From Spirodela intermedia (taxonomy: Eukaryota; Streptophyta; Magnoliopsida; Alismatales; Araceae): a stretch of 64,000 nt of DNA. The translations under genes were made by a program, and so were the position numbers. This document shows, in pieces, positions 10,703 through 23,337 of the stretch (position 1 is the first letter of the stretch; the number at the start of each line of letters is the position of its first letter). The stretch spans positions 4,010,892 through 4,074,891 of the forward strand of contig LR746265.1 of NCBI GenBank assembly GCA_902729315.2, given 5' to 3'. The notes under the pieces were generated by a model that worked only from the letters and a program-made list of their open reading frames with translations, ran no database searches and had not been told where the DNA came from.

Positions 10703-11566
10703 TGGAAGAAACCGAGCATAGGCAATATTGTGACGTATTCTCCATCCTCAAAGGGAGAAGAAGTGAAATCTTCTTTTTTCCACGGAGATGTTAATATGAG
10801 ATATTGGGTTGCATCACCGCATTCTGTTTTCTTCCAGGAGGATGGTGTCTACTGAAGCGGTGAAAATATGAGAAATACACAGTTTGCCCCTACAGACAGA
10901 AAATTCTTAAGTCGAGGTTATCTAAGTGAATAACCTATCCACTTCAAATGACCATGAGCAAACCTTCAGCATTTGAAAAACCCATGGATTTTGACAGACC
11001 CATGACCATGGCTTCGAAATCTCAAAGCCATTGCCAACGCTCAATGAGAGGTAATGATAAGTTGGAACCTTTTTTTTTAAAATCCCGCAAGGGGGAGATT
11101 TAGAACCATGCGTTCATGACGAAAAATCAAATTTTCTTTGTTTTTCCTTACTGAGTAGATCTTAGTTACAAATCTAAATTGAATGAAACAGTTTTGCAGC
11201 ACATGATATTATTTCTATTGGTTAAGCTGTTGAAAGATGATATCATCGGCCTAACTCACTCTTTTTTCACCATGGATTGAAGGGAGGGCATCACAGGTCA
11301 TTTACGCTTAACTTGATTAGGACTGGACAAATTGAGTGAAAATTTGGAAGTCAATTTTTGCTTTTAATTTGTTGTAGCTTCATCTTCATTGGCATAAATA
11401 CAGAAAGGCTATACAACTGTTCCATCTGCTCTGCTAAAAATCTCTGTATTCTGAGAGGATATTTTCCTTGAATGGATTCAAATACAAATAAATAGCTGAC
11501 TACTCTTTCCTATAAGGTTTTTTTGCTCTTCGTTACTCCCACCGCAGAGCTTTGATATCTCTATCC
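10703..11566 (+). other. PPR 3' flank, no gene seen
   Basis: AT-rich sequence downstream of the PPR stop, with poly-T and poly-A runs near 11071 and 11519. It probably includes the 3' UTR. Nothing recognisable is coded. Confidence 0.5.
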
Positions 11567-12668
11567 ATGTTTGCTTTCCATAGGGTCAGTAACAGTCATC
11601 TGTTGGAACCGAAGTTCAACCCGCTTGTAATTGGCTGGAGTGAGACAGAATGCGCGCTTGCTGAGAAACCAAGTCAACGAAGGTATTTATATGTGACAAT
11701 CTCCTTTTCTCCCAGTTAGCTGCATGGTAGATGTAATCATCCAAAGTATACTTATATTATATTTTCTATAACTTCTTGCCATTAATTTTTTTTGTAACTT
11801 TTGACACATTTAAATAGAAATCACGCATCAAGTTTCCGATATAGTATGTATTTTTCGTTTTCTTATTGAAATTGAACCAAAAAAGTTTATTTTCACATAT
11901 TGCATAATTTTTTTTGGGACTGAAATGTATTAATCCATGCGCATGAAATAGGAATTAATTTTTCTTCCGGGAGAATTTTCTAACTTTCATGGTTTGTATG
12001 ATGTCAAGATGTAGTATCATCGAGTGGTGGAGTTTGCCTATTCAGAATGCTAAAGGCAGAAAAAAAAAAAGACCTAATAATTTGTACTGGAACCTTGTAG
12101 ATGAAACTTTGTTTCATGTCCTGACTAAATTCGTGGCCGGCTTTCTATTTTACTAGCAAATGAAAGCTAAGACTGTGGAGCAACTCTCGAGGAAGGAGTT
12201 TATGTTCCCTATGTGCATACTATTGCAGGGGAAAGGTCCCTTAATCTTAGCGGATAAAAATTTGAAAGACAGTAGAGGATGCAAAGATCGAGAGGCAAAT
12301 ATTTTTGAAAAAAAATAATCCCCCCAGATAGATGGCCAGTTTATGTCCTGATTTGGGAAGAACAGCAACATGAATTGTCATCATCAAACATTTTATACTT
12401 TAAAATTATATTAAAAAAATAAATAATAAGACCACATATATAAATGGTATAATTCATCCAATAACTAATGGTAAATAGCCTTGTCTTCCCTTTCAGGTTG
12501 CTTAATTCTCACCATCACATGCCTCAGGTCCCCCCAATTGAGGCTCTGGGAGGGGGAAGAGGATGGAAGAATAAAAGAGAGAATGAGGTAGAGCTTGTGG
12601 CGGAGAGTGCTGGCATGTTGGATGCAATGTATTCGACTTCCCATTTGATTGATTATTCATGCTGTTAA
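11567..12668 (+). CDS. Possible small unassigned two-exon gene
   Basis: Exon-like segments 11567-11682 and 12497-12668 join with correct phase: CGA AG|GTATTT donor, TTTCAG|G acceptor. The reading starts MFAFHRVSNSHLLEPKFNPL, continues VIGWSETECALAEKPSQRR, and after the junction reads LLNSHHHMPQVPPIEALGGG, RGWKNKRENEVELVAESAGM and ends DYSCC, about 96 residues. Composition looks protein-like and both splice sites have reasonable context. I recognise no family. A donor-like AT|GTATTC at about 12630 could instead lead to later exons (see 13090-13285). It could also be a spliced 3' extension of the PPR transcript or a decayed gene. Confidence 0.25.
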
Positions 12669-13009
12669 TTTTTTTTGTTGCATATACCTTTTTATTCCAT
12701 TTTTTATTTAATTATTTTCCTGACCTCTGAGAACCTCTTTTTTTTTTTTTTGCATCCAACTCTCCGAAGTTTCCTGGCCATCATCTCTGTACAAGAAACT
12801 TGTCTCAATTAAAAAAATCATATTTATTTAAATGGCAATCTCTGTAAATCTTTTGCCTAGTTACGATCATCAACTGTAAAAATATATGTTTTCTTGATTT
12901 CTCCCTCCACGCCAAAAGAATCTACAACCGATCGGTCTGGAGAACATGAAAAGCAGAAGACACCCGCCGGTTTCATCTGCAGCACCATCATTCCATGTAC
13001 TTGTTCAAG

Positions 13010-13035
13010 TTATTTTATTTTATTTTATTTTATTG
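13010..13035. repeat. (TTTTA)n short tandem repeat
   Basis: About five TATTT/TTTTA units in a row in the spacer before MTN. Confidence 0.85.
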
Positions 13036-13089
13036 TTATCTTCCCGCGTTGATATAAATATTAACTGACTTAGTGGCTCTATCTTGCAG

Positions 13090-13285
13090 ATTCTTGAGCC
13101 CCCCGGCAGCGGGAAATCGTTTCATGCCTGAAAATGGTTACCCCGCAGAATGTGGAGTTGCTCGGTACGAGAGGGCCCAAGAACTTGCTCTGTGTGATGG
13201 CTCGAGCAGCTCTGAATCTTCGATAGGCAGAAGAACCTTCTTTCGCTGTTCCACTGGATCTGTAAGCAATGTACGCTATTTGTGA
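13090..13285 (+). other. Exon-like open segment of unknown identity
   Basis: Preceded by a TCTTGCAG acceptor, one frame reads FLSPPAAGNRFMPENGYPAE, then CGVARYERAQELALCDGSSS and ends SNVRYL with a stop at 13283-13285. It needs two bases from an upstream exon. Its Ser-rich, non-repetitive composition suggests a real terminal exon, possibly of the unassigned candidate at 11567. No family is recognised. Confidence 0.2.
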
Positions 13286-13569
13286 GCGTTTTAAACGGAT
13301 CTAGAAGAGCGTCTCGTCCGATTTTTGATCGGTAAGTGAGGAACAAAGACTGCTATGCCGTCACCGGATCCATAGAACTCGCGCAGTGGGCACAACTTTG
13401 TCGAGAAATTGTTCGGGAGGGAGGGGGGTGACACCGACTTCGGTGGTAATTATCGCGTGAAGCAGGGCTGATTTACAGGTCATCACAAGTCGTAAATCTT
13501 GCCCTTCGTGAGCCCGCCAGTGGCAGCGCTGGGCGGGGGCCGTGGCGCAAGAAGAGGAAGCGTCACTGG

Positions 13570-13576
13570 TATAAAA
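13570..13576 (+). promoter_or_regulatory. TATA box of MTN
   Basis: TATAAAA in the context CTGGTATAAAACCGG, about 110 bp before the MTN start codon. Transcription would start near 13600 and leave a 5' leader of about 80 nt. Confidence 0.6.
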
Positions 13577-13680
13577 CCGGGTCAGCGGGCGGGGGGGTGG
13601 CGGGCCAAGAAGACGCCGATCGTGAGGGGAGGGAGGGGACGGAGGGGAGAGAAGGATAACACATCGACCTCCTCCCGGCC

Positions 13681-16600
13681 ATGACGCTCTCCAAGGAAGT
13701 CGTCGGAGAGGCGGCGGTGGAAATAGAGGTGATGGCGGCGATTGAAAGAGCTGCGGACCAGGAAGAGAACGTTCAGGGCAGTGGCGCCATATCGACCATC
13801 GTCATCATCATAGGTGGATTTTCGTCTCGGCGGAATCTTTTTCTTCTTCACTTTCTGATTTTTCCGATGTCTTCTGCTTGATTGTCGATCCTTAACGGCG
13901 CGTTACTCGCAACAGCGATGCAGACGGAGGCTCTCCCTCTCGTCAACACATTCCAGCTTACAGAGGACCCTGATTCACCGTGAGTGATGCTAATCGCTTG
14001 TGGTTATGTTGCTTCGATCCAGTTTAGGGAAAACTTTTCATCAGTGACCCATAATTCCGAACAGAATTGGCTCTTCCGATGGCTATCTGTTTTTTTATTA
14101 TCTAGCTTCCTTGCCAATCTCTGAAAACACGGCTTTGTCGTACTACTCGAAGTGCACAAAATCACGTTTAAGTCAACCCAGACTTCGCACAATTCTTCCC
14201 AGTCGTCCTGACAATTTAATTTATCGTCGATAAGCATCTTGTTCTCTCCTTCGTTCAGAACCTAACTACCCGAATAACTGAGCAATATGGGATGCTTGAG
14301 TTATGGATGGCATTCCATAAATCATTTGGTGTTCTTTAAGGAGTAATTCCACGAGACGCGGGCACGGCTATATTTCCACCCTCATTTTGTATCTCTTTTC
14401 AAGATGTAGTCAAACAGAGGCTCTTTTTCGCGCTCCATATAATGTTGCATGCTTGCTTCAGATTTTCATCATTTATTTGGTGTTCTAATGCAAGTTTTTA
14501 CTCGTTTGAGTTCACTGTTTTATGCACATGTCGTCTGGTATTTGGGACCAAAGAGTTCCTAAAAATGACTGTTTCGCAGGTTTCCAAAAGGTGTCCCGTG
14601 GGTCAGATACCATGGTACCTACAAGGGTTTAGAGATTAATATAATCTGGCCTGGGAAGGATTCACTTCTCGGTGAGAATTCAACTCTCGATTCATTTTAA
14701 ACTTTGTCTCTGTCCTCTGAGATTTTTAATGAATTGAATAATTCTCGTGTCAGACTAACTGCCTGGAAATATATATTGGTTGTACCTTTTAGTTTTCGAA
14801 GTATATAGGGGATACTATGATGTACATTCTTGGTAATGTTTTTTCTCTTGTGAGTTTCACTGGCGAAGTTGCCAAGGCATGGCTCCTCATTTGCGAAAAT
14901 GACAATTATGCTTGGGTAAGCTAATCCTTGTTGAGTGAATTTGGGTAGTGGAAGTGCCTCTGAAACAAAGTTCAGGCTCATTTATCATAAACAGCACTAT
15001 GACCAACCTTGGAAATATGACAGTTGCGTATAATGTCAGCCTTATAAGATTTAACGATTATAACGATAAAACTGATGAATATTGAAGTAGACTAAAAAAA
15101 TAAGATGGCCAATTAATTTATCCAACTGTAGGGTTTGTACGAGTGCCTCTATTTTTGATGGGGGTAGAGCAGAGAACGAAGCCTGAGGCATGTATTTGTG
15201 TAAGGCAAACGCAGATATTGTGGATCTAATTTATTGGTTGTAATCCCTTCAATGTTAATAAATTTCTCTTTTGTTTTCTGTTGCATTTTGTTTGTGTTGG
15301 GGCATGTCCTTAACACTTTGGTTACTTCTCACACCATAAAACTATATGCATAGATGATCTTGCCCAGGTATATGAAGCTCAATATGTGTGCACATGTTAC
15401 AGTTAAATATCTTTTCTGTTATAAATCTAAATTGTATAAATCTTCGTAATGTATTTTTAAATTTCTCGGAGCAATGATTAAGTTGAACTTTGTTTCTACT
15501 AATGGTGTTGACTAAGCAGAAAAGACAGAAATTTTTTAAAGAGAAATCCATCCCCTTACTGTTGGCAGAAGCTGGCTTAGTATCTCAAGATCTCAATATG
15601 GATAAAGCAAATGGAATAATGGCAATGCTTTCCACGCCTTTTATATGAATATAGCAAGTGCATGGTGTGCTTGTACTGGTCAGAATGGATTTCTGATATT
15701 TTCCATTTCCAATAGATGTTAGGATGGTGCAACCATGACGGTGCTGACTCTTTTTTTGTCACTTTCCTGACCAAATATGATATAGATCTTGTCAAAATTA
15801 CCGGTACATGGAAGAAAGTGATATTCTATTGCTGAAATCTCTCTTGCTCGCCCTTTTTTGCCTTTTCTATTTTAGACCCTGCATCCAGCGAGGTTAATCA
15901 AAATGTCCTTACTCCAGAAGGCCATGCCAGTGGGCTCAGCTGCCCAAGGATAAAGCCCTAGTGTATTTTTTTATCAATAATTTGTAATTATTTACTTTGT
16001 TGGTTTTGTTTTCTTCTAATGGAATCACGTGTGACACATGCATATTACGAAAAGTTGTCATTTATGATGCAGAGATGATCATGTCTGCACGGGACATCAG
16101 ATGTTCTGTTCTGATTGTTTTGATCCGACTACGAATTTCTTCAATCACATAATGTGTTATCCTGCAGGGGTCGACAGTGTAGGAACCATCTCAGCATCTT
16201 TAGTGACATATTCATCAATTCAAGCATTGAGACCTGATCTCATCATTAATGCAGGTACTGCAGGTGGTTTTAAGGTATACTTCCTTTTTTCCATGCTCAA
16301 ATTTTGATGATGATTCTTATCCTCCTGCTCATTGCTTCTTCAGTTCATATTTTTGAGTTTTCACTTGATGAGGTGAAAGCCATCATCTTTCAACTTGAAA
16401 ATGAACGGGGTGTCAGAAATTTTATGCCGCGTGCCATTCATGTGTCACATGTTTTGGAAAGGGTAACATCTGATGATGATCATCTACATAACGTTTATTG
16501 CTCTCTTTTCCTATTGTTTTTTATTTTTCTCCTAATAAGTCTCTGGTTCTTGCTTTAAATTGTTTAATTAATGTGTTTTTCTTTCATCTCTGCATCAACT

Positions 16601-19600
16601 TTTTGTGAGGAATTCTGGTAAGCATTCGATGTCTGACGCCAAAAGCAAAAACGAAAATACAGTTTTTCAGAAATTATATGTTTCACTTGTTTAGTGGAGC
16701 AAACTTTCTCGTATGTTCTCATGTCTGTCATCGGCTCACATATTCCTCAGTATGAACACTTTGTATTACTATTCTTGTATAATCATTTATCCATGTGTTA
16801 ATATTTTCTGGTGTCTTCTTTCAGTAATTTCATTATGGAAAAACCTGTAGGTTTTTGCTTTAAGGCAACCAACATTATATCCATGAAAATTTTCAGGCAA
16901 AAGGGGCATCCATCGCTGATGTTTACTTGGCATCCGAGGTAGCTTTCCATGACAGGAGAATCCCAATACCAGTGAGTTCCCTTGACCTTTGTGGCCTTTT
17001 TTTTTCATTCCATTTTCATAATCGTCGTCATCGAGCCCAATCCCATGAATTTTGGGTTGACTTAGTAATCTTAAACCAGAACCCCAATGACTTGGCAGTT
17101 CTTCTAGCCAAGTGTCGACATGATGCCAGTTCTGGTTTGTTCTATGTCAACCCACACTTAATGACCATTGTCAGAAGTCTGAATTGTAGAATCGGCTGAT
17201 TCGAATCCATATGCATTTGCCAATCATAATTCTGGGGAGGGAGGGAACTTGATATATGGTTCGATTTGAGCAGAACCTGAGATATGGTTAACTGACTGAA
17301 ATTAGTCTGGCAATATGAAAATGTTCGTCGAAAATTATGCTTAAAATCAATAATTCAGGTGGTGTCTAAAGTAATAAAGTTGATGAGATTAGCATATAAA
17401 TACGATTTATACCAAGAAAATTATTGTGACCAGTGAGTAGTGACTGCATAGTCAGAGGCATTCATAAAAGGATACGCATCATCAAGCTTGTCTACTATGA
17501 TGAAGTAAATCCTTCCTAGAACAATGAAACAAGAAATAGAGGGAATCAAGTCACCCTGACAACATCTTAAGCATGAACTTTCCCTGCACAATAATCCAAG
17601 AGATATCCATCACTTTTGAGACAACCATGTGTGCAAGGTGGTGGCATCCGAACTTACCACCTAGGCAGCAATGCATGGTATGTCGGTGCAACCCAGTTTT
17701 TGAAAAACAAGAAAGAGAAAGGAGAAAACGGAGAGGAGAACAGAGCAAAGATTAAGGGTGTTACTGCCCTCAGACTTTTTAAGGTATGCACAGACCTCTC
17801 AAAGTCTATATCTAGTATGAAAAATTTGAACAGTGACAAGAGTATCCCTTTTTAGGGAGAAGGCCAAACTACCCTAATTCAATAAAAGACATAAATACCC
17901 CTCTGATGATAAAAAAAACTAAAACAATCACTTCTTCAGTTTTCCAAAAATGTTATCCTGAAAAATAGTGATATATAAGTATTTAGGCATTGAAAATTGG
18001 TGAAGAAATATTAAACACTTGATCTCCACCATTATCAAAATCGTCATTAGAGCAAGTTTTGACCATCTTGTATGACGATTATTCAGAGAATGTATTTTTG
18101 ATGCTGTTACGAAAACATGCCTACGCTGTATTGAAGGTTTCACAATCCAATTCCATATTTAGATAGGTTGATTTAATGTCAATGAGGCTAAATTTTCAGT
18201 TGAGTACAATACTTTATTAACTCAAGATGTGAGGCATTGCATCTTGTCATTTAACGTGTGAACCACATTTGTTTTTCATCGATTTGTAGGTATAACATTA
18301 ACTAACGGCTTTTCTATACAGCAACATGTATTATGTCTAATTTAGCATTACAAGAACCATGTTCTGTTTTCCTGAGTATGGCAAAAAAGTGCTTTAGCTC
18401 CTAGGTGCCCAATGCCTTGCACTCCTATAGTGCCATGTTGTTCAGGCAAGGCATTGAAAACTAAAGATACATCCAGATCATTGGACCAGAAAATGCTGAG
18501 ATGGAACCTAGCTGTGACATCATGTTGGATGCACATGAAAAAGAATGACACTGTCAAGGCAAAAGCCCGTAGGATGTCCTCTTCAAAGTTATGAAACACC
18601 ATGACTAATTACATTGTGTGTCGAATTCACATGCACTTGGATGGTACACGTGTAGGAGAACATATACTCACTATTATAATAATATTTTCTGCTTTCACTT
18701 ACATATCAGCTGGATCATTTCTCACAGGTTTTTGATCAGTATGGAGTCGGTGCTCGTAAGACATTTTCGACACCCAATCTTGTGCGGGAAATCAACTTGA
18801 AGGTGACTGTCGATACTGATCCAAGTCATATTTCTGCACTTTAATTTTTCAAAATTGTTGAGAATAGCTTCCATATTTGGAGATGTGAGTTAGGATGTAC
18901 AGAAGCATGAAGTGTCATTGACCGTATATTGTGTTGGATCTTTTGGAAAGAGTGTTCGCCTCTTATTTTTATTTCACCTTCTTTCAACAGCATTTGATAA
19001 AATTCCTATCCTCCCACGTGCTCATCTATCTGTGAATACGGCTGATTAACCCTAGTTGTCCTACTAAATCCGCCATATGATTAGAATTGGGCATAAAGAG
19101 TTCTATCTTTCACCCTTGCCCAAGTGATAGTAATATATCCCCACCCCCCCCCCCCCCCACATAAGCTTTTAAGTACAAACATGCTGAAATAATTTTGATA
19201 TTCCTTTCAGTCTTCCTATTTCTTATTGGTTTCATCCGACCCTCAAGGCCATGACATGATCCGAACAGTTTTTCTTGGAAGCTTCAGATTCTTAATCGTC
19301 TTTAAATCTTGAAATTTCAGCTTTTTCATGTGTCTCACATTTACTACAACGTTCAAGTGATGAATTTTCTTCTATTTCATTCAATGTTTTTTTGTTTCTG
19401 ACCCAGGCAACTTATTCGTATTTCTCATTCTTGGTCAAATCTTTCTCCTAATGGAGTTCAGCTCTGTTTCTACGGCAAATAATGCCATATGTTGCACACA
19501 GTAGAATTGTGCCCTTACATACTGGTTGTTTGAAGATAAGGCGACCCAAAAACATTATGTCCACTGACCAAATTTAGATTAGATGCTGTAAAGCTTGGCG

Positions 19601-20679
19601 TAATGATAACCAGAGAAATTTTGATTCTCCAAGGGTACAAGATCCGGTTCACCTACGTGGATATATATATATTCGGACTCCTGATCCCTTTTGCTTCCTC
19701 ATTGTGATCACAGATCGGCAAACTATCCACAGGAGATTCTCTAGATATGTCTCCACATGACGAGGCATCCATCATGGCTAATGAGGCAGTTATTAAAGAT
19801 ATGGAGGTAATCTTCTCATTTTATTTATTTTTATTTTTATTTTTTTGCCACTTGGTTCGTAGGAAATAATTCTAGCAGTGGTGCTACTCTGCATCAAGAC
19901 TTGAAGATGATGCGTTATAACTTGGAAGCATGCATCACCTTCCCTGAGACCAAGCATGACGGTCTCAGTCCCAATCAACAAATTCTCACCCTCTGAAACT
20001 AGGAGCAAAGAAAAACTAATAAATTTGCTTCTCAGATGCTGTAGAAAAACATGGAGCTCTAAACTTAAGTCAAAGACATCTTAGATCAGGAAGAGCAGCT
20101 TGAAAGAAAGATATCAGTATCAATTCTTTGCATACCTGGGGAAAGCAGGTTCAGCTATTTATTCGAGGCATCTCTTGATTAAGACATCAGTTAACATGGC
20201 CATTTTTTCTTCGATCAGTGAACTCTGTCCTACCCTTTTCACAAACCTGGATTACCAATTAGATATGTCAGTGTCTTTTGAGGGTGCCAGAACTGATGTT
20301 CAACATGGAATGTTAACCCCGAAAACATCGCTATGAGCTTTTTTCTCCGTATTTAGAGGATGGTGCATGATTGCATGAAACTGAAGAGGATGAAGGAAAG
20401 GAAAGTGGAGCAGAACACCAGGTTGAGAAAGCCAGCTGGGTACCAATTTTCCAACATGGGCTTAATTAGGCTAAAATAGGAAAAAAAGAGTGGTTCGGCT
20501 ATATCACCTTGGAAATGGCCCCTGATTGCAGACGACAACAACGGGGTTACAATCTTCGCATGTAGCAAAAATTTAGCATTCTGACAATCTCTGGCTCTTG
20601 CATCCTTCCACTCGGCCCTCGGTGTTCTCATATATCCCATGGTGATGTTGCTTTTTATCCTAATTATTTTAACTCTTTG

Positions 20680-20717
<38 letters not shown>

Positions 20718-21158
20718 ATCCTACTTATTGCCACATGCAAAATCGTGGGGCATGCCGATTTATTGATTACCAACCCATCCAAGAAAGATTGTGACCGACC
20801 GCAACATTCTCTATCAGTGCATCAGGCTAAGTAAGACATGCTCTCCAAAATATCTTGTTATGTTCAGGCTAATTCTATGGTAATATTAAAACCAGGTGCA
20901 GTTCATGTCATCTATTATCTTAATCTCCTCATCTACCGGTTACTCTTCTCTTCATTTCAGGGAGCGGCAGTTGCATATGTGGCCAGCCTTTTCTCAGTCC
21001 CAACCATCTTCCTAAAGGCAGTGACAGACATCATCGACGGCGATAAGCCCACTGCCGAGGAGTTCTTAGAGAACCTGGCTGCCGTCACAGCAGCGCTCGA
21101 CCAGGCGGTGAGCCAAGTTGTCGACTTTTTTCCGGGCAGATCCCTCTCCGAACTTTAA
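13681..21158 (+). CDS. MTN2: 5'-Methylthioadenosine nucleosidase
   Basis: Eight exons: 13681-13813, 13916-13979, 14580-14671, 16168-16274, 16897-16971, 18728-18802, 19714-19806 and 20961-21158, giving 837 nt and 278 residues with every phase consistent. The enzyme hydrolyses 5'-methylthioadenosine to adenine and methylthioribose in the Yang (methionine salvage) cycle that supports ethylene, nicotianamine and polyamine synthesis. Family signatures are IAMQTEALPLV (catalytic Glu49), GTISASLVTYSSIQALRPDL, INAGTAGGFK, VAFHDRRIPIPVFDQYG, IGKLSTGDSLDMS, MEGAAVAYVA (Glu213) and KAVTDIIDGDKPTAEEF (catalytic Asp236). The length matches the plant MTN family (about 265-270). Choice of the MTN2 symbol rests on position: Arabidopsis MTN2 (At4g34840) lies next to LAP5 (At4g34850), as here. 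Introns 3 (1.5 kb) and 5 (1.75 kb) are long and without recognised genes. Confidence 0.93.
19144..19158. repeat. Poly-C run
   Basis: Fifteen uninterrupted C bases in MTN intron 6; prone to slippage and sequencing error. Confidence 0.9.
20683..20713. repeat. (CT)n microsatellite
   Basis: A pure CT/TC run of about 30 bases in MTN intron 7. Confidence 0.9.
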
Positions 21159-21900
21159 TGATCACCAACTGATCTGCTGTGCCTGAGGTCTGGTTGCTTC
21201 GAAGGAACAAGGTTTGATGAAGGCACGGCATCTGATTATTGCATAGCCTTCATTGCCCAGCTTCTGACGCCGACTTCATCATTAAAAGCTGGGAACTAGA
21301 TCTATGGCCCCAATGGTCTGTGATTTTTACTATTATTTGCGTAATTGTGAAAGCTGGGAACGTTGCGGGGATTCATTGAGACCGTTGGATGCAACGCATG
21401 TTCTGTAACATACGAGAATTAAGCCTGTGCTTGACTGCGGCATCTGCATCAAAGGGGGAATGTATGCCACCGACCTCCATATCTGCCTAGCCATTTCTAA
21501 AGCGAGGTGACTTTCTCCGATTCCGATAGTTAATATTTCACGGCCAACTGCGGGGAATTCACCATACATCCATTGGACCTATCCATTATCAGCCAAGGAT
21601 CACAGGGCCACCCCTACCAAGAGATCTGCAGACCAAGTGATGATGCAGCAGAAGAAGTGATGTGACGTCTTCACCGCCCAACTCAATTGACAAGCACTCA
21701 GTGACCTCCAATCTAATGAGTGAGAGAGAGCGTAGGCCACAGGTGAGGCATACGACCTGCACCCGACCAGAATCGGGTGGAAACTACACCACTCCTAGAC
21801 TCCAACGGCACTGCGTCGCTCCCCAAACAAGAACCTACCTACTCTTCAAAGCCAGCCTCCACCATAGGGGGCGCCCTTGGATCCTGAGAAATCCAGAGCC

Positions 21901-21908
21901 TATATAAA
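21901..21908 (+). promoter_or_regulatory. TATA box of LAP5
   Basis: TATATAAA, about 100 bp before the LAP5 ATG at 22002. A CATCTCAGTCC initiator-like stretch follows about 20-25 bp downstream. The 840-bp spacer between MTN and LAP5 holds the rest of the promoter. Confidence 0.65.
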
Positions 21909-22001
21909 AAAAAGGAGATGCATCTCAGTCCAGCCTATGCTCCTGAACCGTCACCACTGGATTGACTGATTGCTCTCATCGGGGGGTTTATCGCCGCCAA
22001 T

Positions 22002-23337
22002 ATGGGCAGCTGCGAAGAGGCCGTCAAGTATAGGCAGTCGAGCCCCGGCAAAGCTACGGTCCTGGCTTTGGGTAAGGCCTTTCCTCATCAGCTCGTGATG
22101 CAGGATTACCTCGTCGACAGCTACTTCAGGGACATCAGGTGCAACGACTTGGAGCTCAAGAAGAAGCTCGCCCATCTGTGTAACTGCGACCCTCCCCTCC
22201 CCTCTACCATTCTCTTCTCAAACTACTCACTACACCCACTAAGCTTTTGAGCAAAACTCAAAACGAATAACCAATCCATCAAAGAAATCCTAACCTAACA
22301 GGGCGGCGAGATCTCACCATGCATACCATGCGGCCTTGGCAGGTAAGTCGACGACCGTGAAGACCAGGTACGTGGTGATGAATGAGGAGATCCTGAAGAA
22401 GAACCCGGAACTGATGGTCGAAGGCCAAGCCACTGTGACGCAGCGGCTGGACATATCGCAGAAGGCGATCACCCAGATGGCAGTAGAGGCCTCGCAGTCC
22501 TGCATAGAGAAGTGGGGGAGGCGAAGTTCGGAGATAACTCACCTGGTGTACGTCTCCTCCAGCGAAGCCCGCTTCCCTGGTGGGGACCTGTACTTGGCGC
22601 GAGCCCTCGGCCTGCGCCCCAACGTTCGCCGGGTGATGCTCTACTTCATCGGCTGCTCCGGCGGAGTCGCCGGACTCCGCGTTGCCAAGGACTTAGCCGA
22701 GAACAACCCCGGGAGCCGCGTGCTGCTGGCCACCTCCGAGAGCACCGTCCTCGGCTTCAGGCCCCCCAGCAGCCTCAGAACCTACGATCTCGTGGGAGCG
22801 GCACTGTTTGGAGACGGCGCGGGGGCGGCGATACTCGGCGCCGATCCCATCCCCGGCGTAGAGCGCCCGCTTCTGGAGCTGCACACGGCGATCCAGCAGT
22901 TCTTGCCGGACACGGAGAAGATCATCGACGGGAGACTTAGTGAGGAGGGGATCAGCTTTAAGTTGGACAGAAATCTCCCGGAAATTATTGAGGGGCATGT
23001 GGAGGGGTTCTGCAGTGGGCTGTTGAAGGAGGCGGGGTTTGGGACTTTTCAGTACAACGACTTCTTCTGGGCTGTGCATCCGGGGGGACCCGCCATCCTG
23101 AACAGGATGGAGAGGAGGCTGCAGCTGCGGCCCGCAAAGCTGGCGGCCAGCAGGAGGGCGCTGAAGGACTATGGGAACGCTAGCAGCAACACCATTGTTT
23201 ATGTGCTGGAGTACGTAATTGAGGAGAGCATGAAGGCCGGCAAGGACGAAAGAGCAGAGGATTGTGAGTGGGGTCTCGTGCTGGCTTTTGGCCCAGGGAT
23301 CACCTTTGAAGGAATCCTGGCGAGGAAACTTGTCTGA
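22002..23337 (+). CDS. LAP5: Anther-type type III polyketide synthase (LESS ADHESIVE POLLEN 5 / PKSB)
   Basis: Two exons, 22002-22179 and 22343-23337, give 390 residues. The intron splits a Cys codon (T|GT), the conserved intron site of the chalcone synthase superfamily. The catalytic triad is complete: Cys164 in YFIGCSGGVAG, His305 in AVHPGGPAIL, Asn338 in DYGNASSN; the C-terminus has the GFGPG-like loop LAFGPGITFEG. The N-terminus (SPGKATVLALGKAFPHQLVM, then QDYLVDSYF) and TTVKTRYVVM fit LAP5/PKSB (At4g34850) better than chalcone synthase or LAP6. In tapetum cells the enzyme condenses hydroxylated fatty acyl-CoA with malonyl-CoA to alkyl pyrones, sporopollenin precursors of the pollen wall, with ACOS5 and TKPR1. 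The exon is strongly GC-rich compared with its flanks. It lies just downstream of MTN, as in Arabidopsis. Confidence 0.93.

Noticed and set aside
16304-16558. Plus-strand frame within MTN intron 4
   Set aside because: Lies inside an intron fixed by conserved flanking exons; contains no domain.
22512-23079. Long overlapping frames on both strands over LAP5
   Set aside because: Shadows of the GC-rich LAP5 coding exon.
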